The position numbers and the translations under genes are program-made. Source: Argyresthia goedartella (Eukaryota; Arthropoda; Insecta; Lepidoptera; Argyresthiidae). From it: a stretch of 64,000 bases of DNA. Positions within the stretch are counted from its first letter, which is position 1. Every line of letters begins with the position of its first letter. The DNA lies in assembly GCA_949825045.1 (NCBI GenBank), contig OX463813.1:7688001-7752000 (forward strand), given 5' to 3'. Positions 10,276-25,200 of the stretch are shown piece after piece. Below the pieces are notes generated by a model. It was not told where the DNA came from and made no database searches. It saw only the letters and a list, made by a program, of their open reading frames with translations.

Positions 10276-13200
10276 TCACTCTAAAAATGATTGCAAATGA
10301 TTCTCCAGGTCTTAAAACGTAAAGAAAACACAAAATTACCTATTTCAATTTTCAGACCTATTATAATAACTTCTCAAGAGAAGTTAATAAAAATAAAAAA
10401 ACTACTATAATAATACCTTGCTCACTATTTACATATATTGATCTAGCCCCAAACTAGGATTCCCTGTATCTTAGGTACTAGACGATACACATACTTATAT
10501 GGATAAATATTGTACTTTGATATGTAAACAACCATGAGTACGGTACAAACATCCGTTCTCATCAAACAAATATTTGTCCCCACCGGGACTCGAACCCGGG
10601 ACCCTTGGCTTCGAAGGCAGGGTCACTACCGACTCGGCCATTCGGGTCGTTGAACTGAACTTGAACTGGACAAGATCTGTCAGATTTCATGTTTCAAGCT
10701 GTCAGTTAAGATCGTGAGTTAGATTTGACGCCTACGATTTCCACTTTGATTAAATTAGGCACTAAATCAACCACCCTAGGCCGTTAACTAAGTGCTAAAG
10801 GCTTAGATTAGAAGGCTTAGAACTATGTTTTGTGCCTAAAGTCCAAGTCAGGATTGATGGCCAGATATGACGTGGCGAACGAAAATTGATTACTTAAGTA
10901 TTTCTTGCGATTATAGTAAAAGTACCAAATGTCGAATTTGCATGTTGTGTTTTCCTTTAAGTAGATGATCTAGCACTAATGTAATAATTAATATAAATGA
11001 ATGTCTTATTGTATCATCTGTTGGTGAACCTTAAACAATAAAATAAAATAAAATAAGGTACATTTGATTTTGATAGTGATATAAAAAATAATTTTCATTA
11101 AATAGGTAATACGAATGGTCATTACACTTGACCTACACAGATACTGCCAAAGCGGCACACAGATAACTACTACGATAGTATTAGATGTTTGTCACAGATC
11201 GTAGCCTAACTAGGTAAAGAATCGATTATCAATATCGAAATGACTTCCTCTCAGTGGTGCCAAGCAGCTTTGCCCATCAGGCACGGTGGTATAGGCATTC
11301 GACGGTTGCGCGACACCGAGCTGCCGGCCTTCTTGTCTTCGTCGGCGGTGATGGTGATGGTTTTCGTATCCCCTTCGCGGAGGAGGCATTAGGGTTATGG
11401 CATGATTGGTGTCCTGGTAGCACTCCGCCCCAGCACCCGCACTCACAACGTAATTGGGATGAGTTATCGTGTGGAGTCACGCTTAACGAGTTATTGGACC
11501 GGAGTTCGGGGGTCGAGCTGGCACGACTGCGCGCAGTTTTGCAGCCAGAGTCAGGGCTCTGGCTCCACGCCTTGCCTTCTCCACAACTAGGAACATTTCT
11601 GGTCAATGACACGTTGCGCGTGGCTGTGGCCTTGCGCCTTGGCTGTGACATCTGCCAGTCTCATACCTGTGTGTGTGGTGCGGGTGTGGACGCTCATGGT
11701 CGGCACGGCCTTCACTGCGTTCGAAGCGCGGGCAGGCTTTACCGGCACTCCTCTATCAATGACATCGTCAAGCGGGCTCTTGTTACAGCCAATATACCTT
11801 GTGTATTGGAGCCCGCGGGGCTGTGTCGTACCGATGGGAAACGCCCGGATGGCCTGACCATGATCCCATGGGAGAGGGGACGGTCATTGCTTTGGGATGC
11901 GACGTGTGTCTGCACATTCGCTCCGTCCCACCTGGCATCGACCGTGTCCACCCCGGGGGCCGCAGCCGAAGAGGCAGCGAGGATGAAGACCCAAAAGTAC
12001 TCTGTGCTTTTGGGCCAGTATATATTCGTCCCGCTTGCCATAGAAACCACCGGGGTCTGGGGAGTGCAGGGCAAGGCATTCATTAGGGAAATAGGGCGCC
12101 GCCTGAGGGACCGTGGCTATGACCGCCGCTCCGGGTCCTATCTTATGCAGAGGATCTCCCTCGCAGTGCAGCGCGGAAACGCCGCCAGCGTGATGGGGAC
12201 CTTTGCATCTGATATGGTCCGGGGCGCTTTATTTTCTTAGTGTGTTTGTGTGTGTGTGTGTGTGTTTTTGCATATTTAAGTTTTGTACAAAGTATTTTAA
12301 AATGTATGTACAAGTAACATAATAACTATTATTATACCTTATGTTAGACAACAATAAAAACTAAGAGACTAGGTAACTAATGGTGTCACGCTGAGCTGCG
12401 GCGGGAAACCACGTCATTTTACTAGGGTTCCCTACCTCAAAATGTAAAAAGGGAACCATTATAGGATCACTCATGTGTCTGTCCGTCCGTCTGTCACAGG
12501 CACTTTTCTCAGGAACTATAAGAGATCTTGATATATTCTGCAAAAATACTTAACCTGATAACCTATTGATTAGTTAACAATTACCGTCATAATTTTTCAT
12601 TTGTAAATAAATGTAAAAGAAATAATGAATGAATAGAAATTGAATGTTTAAGAATTTAAAATTGTTTTCTATGTGTGTGCTTTACTTCCCCAGATATGTT
12701 GTAATAAATAATTCAGATTAATTCGAAAAGGGTTGACGTCAAGAACTATATTATTTTTAAATAATAAAGAAATGGTTTTATTAACGTATGAGAGCATGAA
12801 TATCATATATGAATAAAAGTAGGTATTAACTAAAAAAAGAGAAGAAGATTCTTTGTGTGAAAGTTGATAAAATATTATTTGACAAAAGTGATGAGGAATG
12901 ATAGAATAGATTTATTAAGGCGACGAGAATCGATATAGCAAGTGAAATTTCATTTTAAAAGATGAATTTTTATTCATCTTTTAAAATGAAATTGAAAATG
13001 AAGTATTGTGATGATGTATATGAAAGATGTGACGTGTGATGATTTGTGTGATTATACCTAAGTATCTATTACGCAAAATAAATGTAAAAGTTAAATTTTG
13101 TTTGTCATAGTAAATTATCTATTTGACTTCATTTAAGTAATTAAAACACATTTATTTTTTTATACATATTCAAAGTAGATTTTATTAGTAGTTTATGTGA

Positions 13201-16200
13201 CTGCTACATAATGGAGGGCATCAATACTCGAGAGTGGAAGGCGAGTTTCATAATAATATCACTCGAGAGTTTTAATGCCTAATTGTGTACAGTTACATAC
13301 ACTAGTTTATCTACACACATATCATAAGCTCTCTTTGATGTGTACAGGAACCGCATGTTTGACCGGCATTGTGGCATTGAGTTGTTTAGCTTGTTCTGTA
13401 GTACCAACTTCACAGACAAAGTAGCGGCGGCACGCAGGCTATTTATATATATAGCTATTTCTGCTCACCGATTACATTTTTCTGCTCACAAAAATACCAA
13501 TACTATGCTAACCATTTAAATAACACCCAAAAAAAAATGTTGTGTTCGTTAGTAGTTTAGACACTGCTCACTGTAAGATCGTAACACAAACTTTTTTAAC
13601 GTACTTTTAGCTGGCCAGCTAATTATAGTAGTTTATGTAACTGCTACGAGAGTTTTAATGCCTAATTATGTACAGTTACATAAACTAGTTTATCTACACA
13701 CATATCATAAGCTCTCTTTGATGTGTTCAGGAACCGCTTGTTTGACCAGCATTGTGGCTTTGATCATTGCTCTGCAGTTGTTTAGCTTGTTCTGTAGTAC
13801 CAACTTCTCAGACAAACTAGGGGCGGCACGCAGGCGGGCGTCGGCGTTCGAAATTTGAATGTCATAATGACTTTTTGGACGCAGTAAAGAAGGTTTATGA
13901 TAGTTGTATAGATAAAAGTCATAATTTGTCATAAAGTATAACTCATAAAGTATTATAGAAAAATATTCAGTTCCAGTTATAACCAAAGGTGTAGAATTCA
14001 AACCATTGATACCTAATTGATTAACAATAAACTATGTGAAATAGAGTTATCATCAGATGGTTAAAATTCAATGAAAGATGTTTTGCAAAGTTTGTTGATG
14101 TTTGTGATGATATTCGCGTTGGCATAAATTACAGCATGTCGTTTAAAAGTATAGTATATTTTAAATTAAAAGATCAAAAAGTCAGATTGGACTGTATAGT
14201 TTATTATTTAAACATTTGAATTTATAAATATTTTTTTGTTTTAATGTTAGAAAATATAAGATACCAATTTTTTTCTTTAAAAAAAAGGTGGAAGGTGTAG
14301 TGTGTCACCACCTTTAGCCTATACGTCTCTATAATAACCAATGTCTATGTCCAATCTTAGTCAATAAACGCCCGTCTTTGAACCAACAAACACGTTTCTT
14401 ACTACATCCTATAGGCCCATCCTTACATAAGAATAAAATGGCAGCAAATATAATGATCACCAAAATATTTTTTTCCTACCCAAAATGGATAATTGAACAC
14501 TAAAAGTTGCAAAAAACATCAGGGCAAAATACTGCGGTAGCTTAAGTAAAGGGTTAAGGGGGTGAGCGAAGCGAAGCCCCCTTTATCCTTCGTGTTAGGT
14601 TGAACATGTAAGAACAACAAAAAATACTTAAAACATAAACAAACAAACCATAAAAATAAGTTTGGTGCTCATTTATCCAAACACAATTTGGTGGAAATTT
14701 ATCCATTCTGGCAGTCATTTCGAATTTATTGGTAGTTAAATAGGTGCGTTTTTGGTAATCGTTTAAACATAAGCCGAATAAAATCGCATGAGGCCGTTGG
14801 ACCACGTTTAAACACTACGGATAATAGTTAAGATTTTGAAAAACGATCACCTTTATTTTTAAAAGCTTTTATTTAACTTTCAATGTATGTTGTATATTCA
14901 GGTCAAATTTTACCCTGTTCCCGATTTCCGATTGAGATGTTTTTTTATTATTATCATTATTACTGTGTGCAAATGACAATTCTAAGATTCTGCGTGACCT
15001 CTTTGGGTTACTTTTATTCATTATAGGTACCGGATCGTAATCACTACGTAACACTCATTTTTGTTGTTGTTGAAATATGGTTCTCTTAACGCACTGAATG
15101 CACTTTTTTCCTATCTGGTCGCTACGAGAACTAAAGGATCTCGTAGGTTTCCATTCATAAAAATGGTACATTGCGTTACACACAGCATGGGGTATTTGGT
15201 CATTTTTGTAAAAAATAAACCGTGTGTGTACTTACAACCATGATTAGTTAATTTAGCATTTTTATTTTCATTTCATTTACATATGGCCTAAACTTGTGTG
15301 ATGTGTATTGTTACAGTCAATAAATTGATATCCTATTCTATTCTATTCTACATTGATGGTACCTAAGAATGCTAGGCACAGGCATCTCACTCTAACTAAA
15401 AAAACATAAAGAAATTCCGTCCGCCGGAACGGGATAGTCATACAATTTCGCCTCCGCGCTGCGCGGGAAACCTGTACAATCTATTGGATCTCTTAACGCA
15501 GTAAACGTGTTAACCTTGAATTGGTTCACAGTTAACAATTTAAATGGTAAAATCAAGTGTGTCAAATTCTCACTTCCAAATGTCCGGCAAGTTCAGTCCA
15601 GTTTAGTATTAGACAGCAACACGTTAGAATTAGTAAAAGATACAAAGTTTCTTGGAATAACCATTGATAGCAAATTGCAGTGGGGACCCCACATAGATAA
15701 ATTAGCTGGTAGATTAATTTCTGCGACTTACGCTGTTAGTAACATCAGACAAAGCACGGATGTGGCTACATCTATAGGCTAGTCTATTTTAGTTACCTTC
15801 ATAGTGTCATGTCCTATGGTATCTTGTTGTGGGGGAAAGCAGCGGATATTAAAACTCTTTTTACAGAAAAGAGCTATTCGAGCAATTTATAATTTAAAAC
15901 GCTCCTCCTTAAGAGAGTTTTTTAAACAAATTGACATACTTACTGTAGCTAGTCAATTTATTTTCGAAAATAAATGTATTTACGCAAGAACCTTACAACA
16001 ATTTTCAAACTTAGCGATAGCTGTAATGTTAACCAAAGAAATGATCACAGACTAGTTGCGCTCCCGTTTTGATTCTCGAAAGTTAGCAATTATTTCAAGG
16101 GTCAGTGCAGTCTCTATTAAAACAAACATCTGGAGATTTGGAAATTGTCATTTGAGCAATTTCAAAACCATGTAAAAGCGACTTTTTCGTAAAAGGATAT

Positions 16201-19200
16201 GACAATGTTCAAGATTACTTAAATGATGGGAATGTATGGGGTTAATATAATTCCACACAGTCCTTGCTGTTAATAATTTTGTAATTATTTATTCTTGCTT
16301 ATTAATTATAATAATTAATATTGTAATATTTGTATTAGTTAATCACAACCAATTTTTAAAAGAGATCAAAAAATCTATCTGTTGGAGTTTCTACACCTTG
16401 CTTCTCTCCCACAGGGGTCCAATGTAGAGAAGAGGCAAAAATGTACGTTTGATAAATGTATGTAAATATCTAAAGTAATAAAGATTTGTGAAACATTTGA
16501 GATTCGGTTTATTTTCACGACATATTTTGGAAAGGAACACCTAGTATAATTATGTAAAAGAATATCGCCATTCGCGCAGAAATTACGCGACAGAATTGAC
16601 GGTTGTGAAGAGATGCGTTGCCGCCTATCGAAGTTCGCCAAAACGCGAAGTAATTTCGGCAAGTATTTTGCTGGTCATTGAAATAGCATTGCAGGCGTAA
16701 TCGCGCCGAATTTCGGTTGCGTAATTTCGGCATGGTGTGTTTTGACCCTAAGAAAATAGAAAGAGCCTCAGAAAGAAGAAGGAGTCACAATCCTTAACGA
16801 CGATAATCTTCTTTACAGACTAAAGATCACATCGAGCTCAGTGGACAAGGTGACCGTGGCCAACAGTCAGGGTCACTCCGTGGTCATCAACGTTGACCCG
16901 CTGAGGCTGGAGTTCTTGGACAAGAGCGGTGAGCCCGCTGTGGTGCTCAATGAGAAGGGACTGCTGCAGGTTTGTCGGATATTTTTAGAACTAGCAGAAA
17001 GAACAGGGCTGTTAGGGCGCGCGAAGGGTGATGTCTCTCGAGAATTTGTCTATGAAGTGCAATTAATTTACTGTCGCCTGTAGCGGCTGCGAAACGCTAT
17101 CAGGCAAAAACACCGATTCAGTAGCAATAGATATGCTGAATTTTGCAATACATTGGCCACATCAGCTGATTTTAAGTTATTAAGACCCAAACAAGTTTAC
17201 TTTTCCGACCACAGGTTTCTTGGGGAAGGTTGTTCATGCGACCATGGTTTTGCCCCGTATCTCCCAAACAGGTGTTTTAACTACACACCAAAGTTAACTT
17301 GGCAACTCGCTCTTATTTCGTCGTAGCGTCCTTCACTAACCTAGAGACGCGTCGATGGCGAGAGCATGCGAGAGGGAGGGGAAGCGCATTGCACCCAGCA
17401 AATCTATGCGAAGTTATCCATAATATAGTTGGCGACCTCTGTGTCGCAGCGGTTGTGGCTCTGCCTACCATGCGAGAGGTCCCGGGTTCGACCCCAGGAT
17501 TCCTGGCAGAAAAATAACTCCAGGACGTTACTGGTTCCCACGATACAGGGTATCCTAGGTGGGACCAGAAGCAATGTATGTTAATGTTTATGTTTAGTGG
17601 TTGATTTAGTGCTATTCGTTAGAATGATTGTATTTTGTTGCAGGTGGAGCCATTGAGAGCTAAAAAGGAACCAGCTCAGGTTGAAGATGAGAACAGCGAT
17701 AACGAGTTGGCCGTGGTGAGTGTCTTCCCTGATCACCAGCCTTGTCAATCACACCTCATCTCCTCCCTATCCTATTAACGGCTGATTTTTCAATCCTCAG
17801 ATCGTTTATCTGTCCGTTTATCTCAGAAATTTGATAGAATTTGTACGTGTGAAATGTCGAATAAAGCTATCTGTCTGTCTATCTGGAGATTTAAAAATCG
17901 CCCCTAAACGTAGTGAAGAGGATTTATCACGATGTTCCCCTATCCTGCTATTGTGATCAATTGCAACTACAGTCTAGGTGTCGCGTGAGCGAGACAGCGA
18001 CCGCAGTTACCTAGCGAGTGAGCGAGACAGCGAGCTTAGTTACCTAGCCAGTGAACGAGCCAGCGAGGGTAGTTACCTAGCGAGTGAACGAGACAGCGGG
18101 TGTAGTTACCTAGCCAGTGAACGAGACAGCGAGCGTAGTTACCTAGTGAGTGAGTGAGTGAGACAGCGAGCGTGGTTACCTAGCGAGTGAACAAAACAAA
18201 GGGCGTAGTTTCCTAGCGAGTGTACAAGAAAGCGAGCGTTCTAACCTAGCGAGTGAACGAGACAGCGATCGTAGTTACCTAGCCAGTGAACGAGACAGCG
18301 AGCCGAAGCGGACGAGGAATATAAGCTATAGACGACCTCTGTGGCGTAGCGGCCAAGGTTTATCCTCACAAGCGAGATGCTCCGGTTTCGAATTTCAGGC
18401 CGGGGACGGAGAAAACATATTGCAATATGTTTGTGATCTCGCTGATACTGGTTCTCACGGTACAGGATATGCCTGCGATGTACATATGTGCTATACATAA
18501 ATGTTATGTTGAACTTGTACTTTCGATACTGTACCCAAGTGGCTCTGCGGATAACAGGTAGCCTCGATTATTTGCACTCAGTTTTATCAGCCATCCCAAC
18601 TGAGATAATGCCGAAATCAATGTATATTTTTTAATCGGGAATATTGTTTGATAACAACACACTACCTACTACCTTTTTGTATAATAATAAACATTTTATC
18701 TATCATAATAGTGAACTAGTGTCCAAAGTTAATGACATTGATCTTATAATTTATCTACTACGTGACTGATAACACGTGTTTCTTATAAATGCACTATCTG
18801 TGATCCTGACGTCACAGTGAGATGTGATCTTGGGCCTTGCGACAGTAGAGAATAATGTGACTAACGGCGGCGGTCAACTTTAGGCATACATTATTTGGCG
18901 TGGTAGGGCCCCTAAACTTATAGACAGAATACAGATAAATAAGCATCCTGTAGATCTGTAGCTTCTTTAGGTCTACGTACATGAAACGTCCTCATCAAAA
19001 CTTTTGCAGCACAGAACCACAAATCGAAATGTCATTCTGTATATATTTGTATTAGTTATTTTTTTCTAAAAGCGCTATATATAAGCTATAGCAATTTCGC
19101 TTAAATTAATATGGGACCACCTCTGAGGTATGACCTATCAATCTAAACAAGAATCATCAAAATCGGTTCATAATAGACGGAATAATCGCGGAGAACTTCC

Positions 19201-22200
19201 ACCTTTTTGAAGTCGGCTGAAAAGGTAAAATCCAATTATCCATTCTGATGCACAAGAACTAGCTTGAAAAGTACTGGACTATTGTGACATTGAACAGAAA
19301 AAATATTTCGAAAAACATGTTCAGAAACAAGTACATGAATAACCAAATGATTAAGGAATGGAAAATGAAATGGAAGATTTTATATAATAATTATAATAAT
19401 ACCTTGGATACTTCTTACACACACGGAAAAAAAATCTCGTATCTATAACCAGATTCTGGTACGCCATACTAATTTTACTTCATTCTCGTAAAAGGGAATT
19501 GTACAGAAAACTAGTCATTATGTGTTTACGACAATATCAATGGTAAAATGTTTGTACAGGATGCAAACCACAGTAGTTACCCCTACTATATGTATAATCT
19601 GAATCATCTACAAAAATATTTCTTGCTCAGTACTATAATTTTAGTGAAACCTGAAACTTATTCATTTGTACTATTAACTATACATATATAGTCTTGTAGT
19701 CTTCACTATACTGTTTGTAGCTGTTAGTACTTGTACTTTGTAGTGTTTCATTTTGTAATTGCTATCTTTTAAATTGTAACCCCCACAACTTGGTTTAGTT
19801 TACAACCCCAAATAACATTGTAGTTATTGGTGCTAATTCGGAGTTACACAATTCTAGTTTAGTTAAGTTTAATCCTGTCCAACTTGTCAAATCTGACAAA
19901 AGCACCATACAAGTTCTGTCAATTATGGTTTAAACTGAACTAAATTGAAATTGTGCAACTCCGAATTGGCACCACTGGTTGCGATTTGGAAGGTGACACA
20001 AACTAAAATTAACAGCCAACTAGACAACTAAACGTCATCATGACGTCATCTTAGTTGCTTAGCTTTAATTGGTATTCGGAAGGCGCCAAAATTAATCGAT
20101 ATTTGTTTTTAAAAGTTAATTTTAACTTGTCTCGTTTAGTGTGTGCCAATTTGTATGGATTTCGTATTCGGAAGGCATTTTAGATGGCCGATTTTAGTTC
20201 CTTTTTGACAGATAGCAGTTAAAATTAACGAGCATGGTTTTGGTGGCAATTAAAATTAGCTTGAGGCCATTTTGGTCGGATTTCGTATGAAAACTATTAT
20301 TTCGTGTGTATTTCAGTCTAATTCGAGATAATCACGCAATTTAATCAATCAATCAATCGAACGTAACTTTAAGCGGCAAATTTATTTTTCTTGTCATGAC
20401 TTCTAATTTGGCGGTTTTCACGCGTCGTGAATTCTTGATCCTAAAATATGTATAACGAAATAAAATGGATATCGAATGCGTGGCGGCTTCTTAGCCCTAG
20501 ACGAAGAGTCTAATTACCGGCGGTAAGTTAGAACAGATTGTTATTCACATTCTTATCAATTTCCTTCAATCAATTAAATCAGCGCACATTTACGCACTGC
20601 TGGGTACAGGCCTTCCTTTACCACGAGATCTATACCTACTCAGGTCCCGTGCCTTTCATTTTTCTACCTCTTCTTCAGTTATGTTAGGTAAACTAAATTG
20701 ATTTATGCTTGCATATTGCAGCCCAAACTATGCCAGGCTCATAACTATGATGGCAAGATATATAGACATAAGAATGGAAGCTGCAAAAGTCCACCGATTA
20801 TAACGTTTGCCAAAACTTTCGAAATACATACCTATATTATGTGGACCTACTACGTATTATTTTTATTTTAGATTCAGAAGACGAATAGGAGACCACTGCT
20901 GGCGCGGCCAACGATATGGAAGTTGAAGACGCGTTTGACTTCCTGCAGGAAGGCCGTCAGCAGCGGGCTAACCTTGTTCATAGTTAATTTACATAAAAAA
21001 ATAAACACAATCTTATACTTTTAAATATTTTATTAACAAACTGATTTATTTATTGTGGTTCCATGTGCCTCTGCACAGTCTGGCGGCTCTAGCACACGGC
21101 AACAGCTGTTGTATCAGCCCTGATAGCGGCTGTCTATTCAGCTGTTGACTCCCGCAAAGTTTCGCGCATCAAGCGGGAGTTTTCATTTAAAGCCTGCACC
21201 AACAGGAGTGCAGGTGAATCCGCTGCCCTGTAAAGTAAACAAGACTACATAAGTATTTGTATTATTAAGTATAACAGAGACATAAAGTATTTGTAAACAA
21301 ACAACTTATTGCTTTCATTATTCACATCTTGAAAAGCAACAGCCTAAATGAAATATACAACAAGGTACCATTCAACTAATTAATATGAAAATGACTAACA
21401 AAATACATGCAATCCATACTCTTGAGCGAGACGGCATTAAGACGTCAGACAGTAGAAAATCCAACCGACGGAAGTATTAGAGTAGCATAGGACTTTTCTT
21501 GGAGGACAAGTTTATCAACACAATTTATTGATTAGCTATCATTTATGCTTATGACCACTAGAATGACTTGCTTTGCTGTAATGACCACGGCATGGCCACT
21601 AGGTCCATGCCTATACAATACAATTTAAAAAGAATACATTACACAATACAAACAAATTCATGAATGACATAACTTTCATAATAAGCTATGTTCTCCGGCT
21701 AATTCTAGGCCAGTTAATCTATTTATATCACTTATGTGTCTCATACTCGGTGGTAGCTGTGTCATAGGCCTTAAAAGGGCAGCTTGATTTCTTCTGACAG
21801 TTGGGTTGGCCACTATTAAGGGTTGACACCCCTCTATCGAACCGGCAGAGCCAGCATGGTGGAGTACTTATGACTCAATCTTACTTGTATCCAAGTAAAG
21901 CCCCATGCCCCTCGGTGGGGACATTAATGGGCTACATATTAATATGTGTATCATTCTCACACTCTAGTACCTATCTGGTCAGTAAAAACTTATCTAAACA
22001 AATATTAGACATACCTATTGCCTCTTTCAAATCTCTGCCGCAGCCGAATAAATTGAGCTGTGTGGCAAGGGCCGACCACTGCTCCTGCCCCATTATCGTG
22101 GGCCTCGCTCTATTCCCTGCAAAAGTTTAGCAAAGTGAAAACATATGCGTTCCTCAATATTTTTAATTTGATTGCGCGGGAAAATTGCCGGCGGATTTCT

Positions 22201-25200
22201 GTCATTTATAGCTAGTGGTAGGTCTTCTCATCCCGAATAAGAGCAAAATAGATAGGTGGGTACCATGTCAGACATGCATATCAGTGTCCCATAGTGGGGA
22301 AAGATGAGAAGTCGCAGTCACAATACACATCACAATCTGTTTACCAAACAAACAAGTTATTGCAATGCACATACCGCGAACAATCTCGTTGTTTGAATGG
22401 AGCCGCTCTAAAAGCAGCGGTTAGCAGCGCCTGTTGCCGTTTCAACATTTGTTTCCTGCTGTTCTTCTTCTCCAATAATAACACTAAGTACAGCACAAAA
22501 AAAGGAAAAAATTAAAATCACATTGAAAAGAATAATGACTGAAGTAATTGTGACAGACGACAAAGACAGTTCGCGCCGCCCGCGGCATGCAACACAAACG
22601 TTCTGAAACTGATTGAACATAATTTTAGTTTATTCAAAATGGGTCTATCCGTGGATTATTATTGAAGTTATCTTAAAAATATAATTTGAAACACTACAAA
22701 ATACACGTGTAATAATAAATTAATAATAATTTGAAAATATATTTGAACAGTTTCTTTATTTGACTATGACGAAAAATATCGATTGTTTCGAAACATAATC
22801 GAGAAATAAAAAGATACATTGAGGTTCAGAACTGTCCCTAGGGGCGGTAATTCGTTTAGTTGGAAAAAAAACGAGAACTATTCTTAGTTTGCGTTTAGAG
22901 AGCGTGACTTCCAAATACCGATTAACGTAATTCAAACTAATATTAGTTCTCAAAATAGTTTAGAGCGGCTAGTTGAACGTGCTTTCCAAATCGCAACCAG
23001 TATATACCAGTATGTATATAGACCTTTATACGTGTAATAAATGTACTTAATAAACGGTTAAAATAAGTACGAAATATTTCATAATTCACTGCTAAATAAT
23101 TATGAAACCTATTTTTAGGAATCCATCGTCGCACTGAATCAAGTAAGTTTTTGTACTTTAGTATCCGTATATTAAACACATTTAAGTATATAATAGTAGT
23201 TTATGTGACTGCTGCATAATGGAGGGCATTAAAACTCGAGAGCGGGTTTACGAAACGAGCCGAAGGCGAGTTTCATAATAATATCACTCGAGAGTTTTAA
23301 TGCCTAATATGTACAGTTACATACACTAGTTTATCTACACACATATCATAAGCTCTCTTTGATGTGTTCAGGAACCGCATGTTTGACCGGCATTGTGGTT
23401 CTGCAATTGTTTAGCTTGTTCTTTAGTACCAACTTCACGCAGACGGGCGTCGGCGTTCGAAATTTGAATGTCAGTACCAACTTCACAGACAAACTAGGGA
23501 CGGCACGCGGGCGGGCGTCGGCGTTCGAAATTTGAATAACATTATATGTAGAAAAACTACACATAATGACCATTATGTGTAGTTTTCCAGATACGAAACG
23601 AGTTTTTACCAAGTAGTTTAACATAATGCTGATCGTAACGTGCGGTTTTTGAACGCAGTAAAGAGGGTTTATGATACGTGTGTAGATAAAGGTTTATAAT
23701 ACTCACAACGTTATAACAGTCCAAAATACTGCTAAGATACTTAACTTAGGGTAATTTAAAAAATAGCAACGAGCAAACTAAAAATAGAAATGAGATAACA
23801 TTCTAACATACAATAGACCTTTTAAGATTTGTTAACATTTTTATTAAGACTTAAGCAATATTAGCTATTAAAGCATAGCTTGATAAAAAATGACAATGGA
23901 GTGGGTCCTTACACTAATGTAATTACCTAGATGTTAGTAAAATATTGTTGTCTTGTCTTGAAGTTGAATCATTTTCAATTTCTTTCCAAATTTTTAAAGG
24001 AGAATGGGCAGATTGGTACCATTCTCCAATAGCGTCAAGATGTATGTCGTTGGATAGGTATTTTCAATAGGAACAACTTTTGTTATGACAGCTTTGTTGT
24101 CACAGTTGTCCGTTCAGAGATACATGGCATATAACTTACGATCAAAATATATAAAAAAAGTTTTATTTTGTGATAAGTTAATACAGTGTAAACTATTTAT
24201 AACGAAACTTAAGGGACCGAGCATTTTTAGGCATATATTACGTAATTAGAGAAAACATTTTGTTGAGAAACCTAACGATTCCAAAAAACCTCTTTGGGAA
24301 TGAAGAAAATAGCAAAATAATACTGATTTGTGATGGAACTTACATTTATTTACATTATACATTATAAACCAAAGCAGCAACTTTTTATTCCAACGACTGT
24401 CATACAGTTTACATAAATTCCAAAACTTATTAAAACCCTTTTTGGTCGTTGCCACAGATGGCTACATAATTGATGTTTTGGGACCATTCGCTGCCACCAA
24501 AACAGACGCGCAAATCATGCACGATATAATGACCAATGAAGAAAACCCTTTGCATATATTATTACAAGAAATGATGCATTCTTCTTGAACCGTGGATTTA
24601 GGGACTTCTTGTATGGAATTCTTGTAGCATTGTAAAAAAATATTTTTTTCCGTGCACATTCATTTAGCCCCAAACTAGGATTCTCTCTATCTTGCGAACT
24701 AGATAACGATATACATACTTATATAGATAAGTATCATACTTAGATATACAAACAACCATGACTAAGGTCCAAACATCCGTTCTCATCAAACAAATATTTG
24801 CCCCCACCGGGACTCGAGCCCGGGACCCTTGGCTTTGTAGGCAGGGTCACTGCCGACTCAGCCATTCGGGTCGTCAATCATATTAGTCGTTATCATAGAA
24901 GTCGGAGTAACCAGTGATGAACGAAGAATCCTTAAGTGTTTGTTGCGATAATAGTATAGGTACTTGATTTTGATTGTGGTAAATCCAATATTAGTTTAAA
25001 TAAAAATTGCTGTGCTGAACTGTAACAACTGCTTCTGCCACCGTGTATGACAAAAAGCGTGACGCAATGTTAGGTTATTGACCGACCGAGCGAAGCGTCT
25101 CCGTTATTGGGCAAAATTGAGAAGTCTATAGGTTTGATTTTGGATCGCAAAATTTACTTCACATAGATATTGGTGCGGATACTTTCATACAGCATGTACA

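Larger units (their letters stand above)
19974..23001. mobile_element. Internally deleted PIF/Harbinger-like DNA transposon, 3.0 kb
   Basis: Perfect 18-bp terminal inverted repeats actggttgcgatttggaa lie at 19974-19991 and 22984-23001. Subterminal variants of the same motif (gtattcggaaggc at about 20072 and 20166; cttccaaatacc near 22909) are spaced inward. Inside are remnants of two convergent genes: a transposase start and end on the plus strand and a Myb/SANT-like partner on the minus strand, the usual two-gene layout of Harbinger elements. The catalytic middle of the transposase is missing. A family assignment by two short protein remnants and layout is inference; no 3-bp target duplication was found. 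Confidence 0.65.

Noticed and set aside
10560..10651. tRNA gene
   Set aside because: A and B boxes are present but the sequence continues into a SINE body and cannot fold as a full tRNA; it is a SINE head. The same applies to the related copies.
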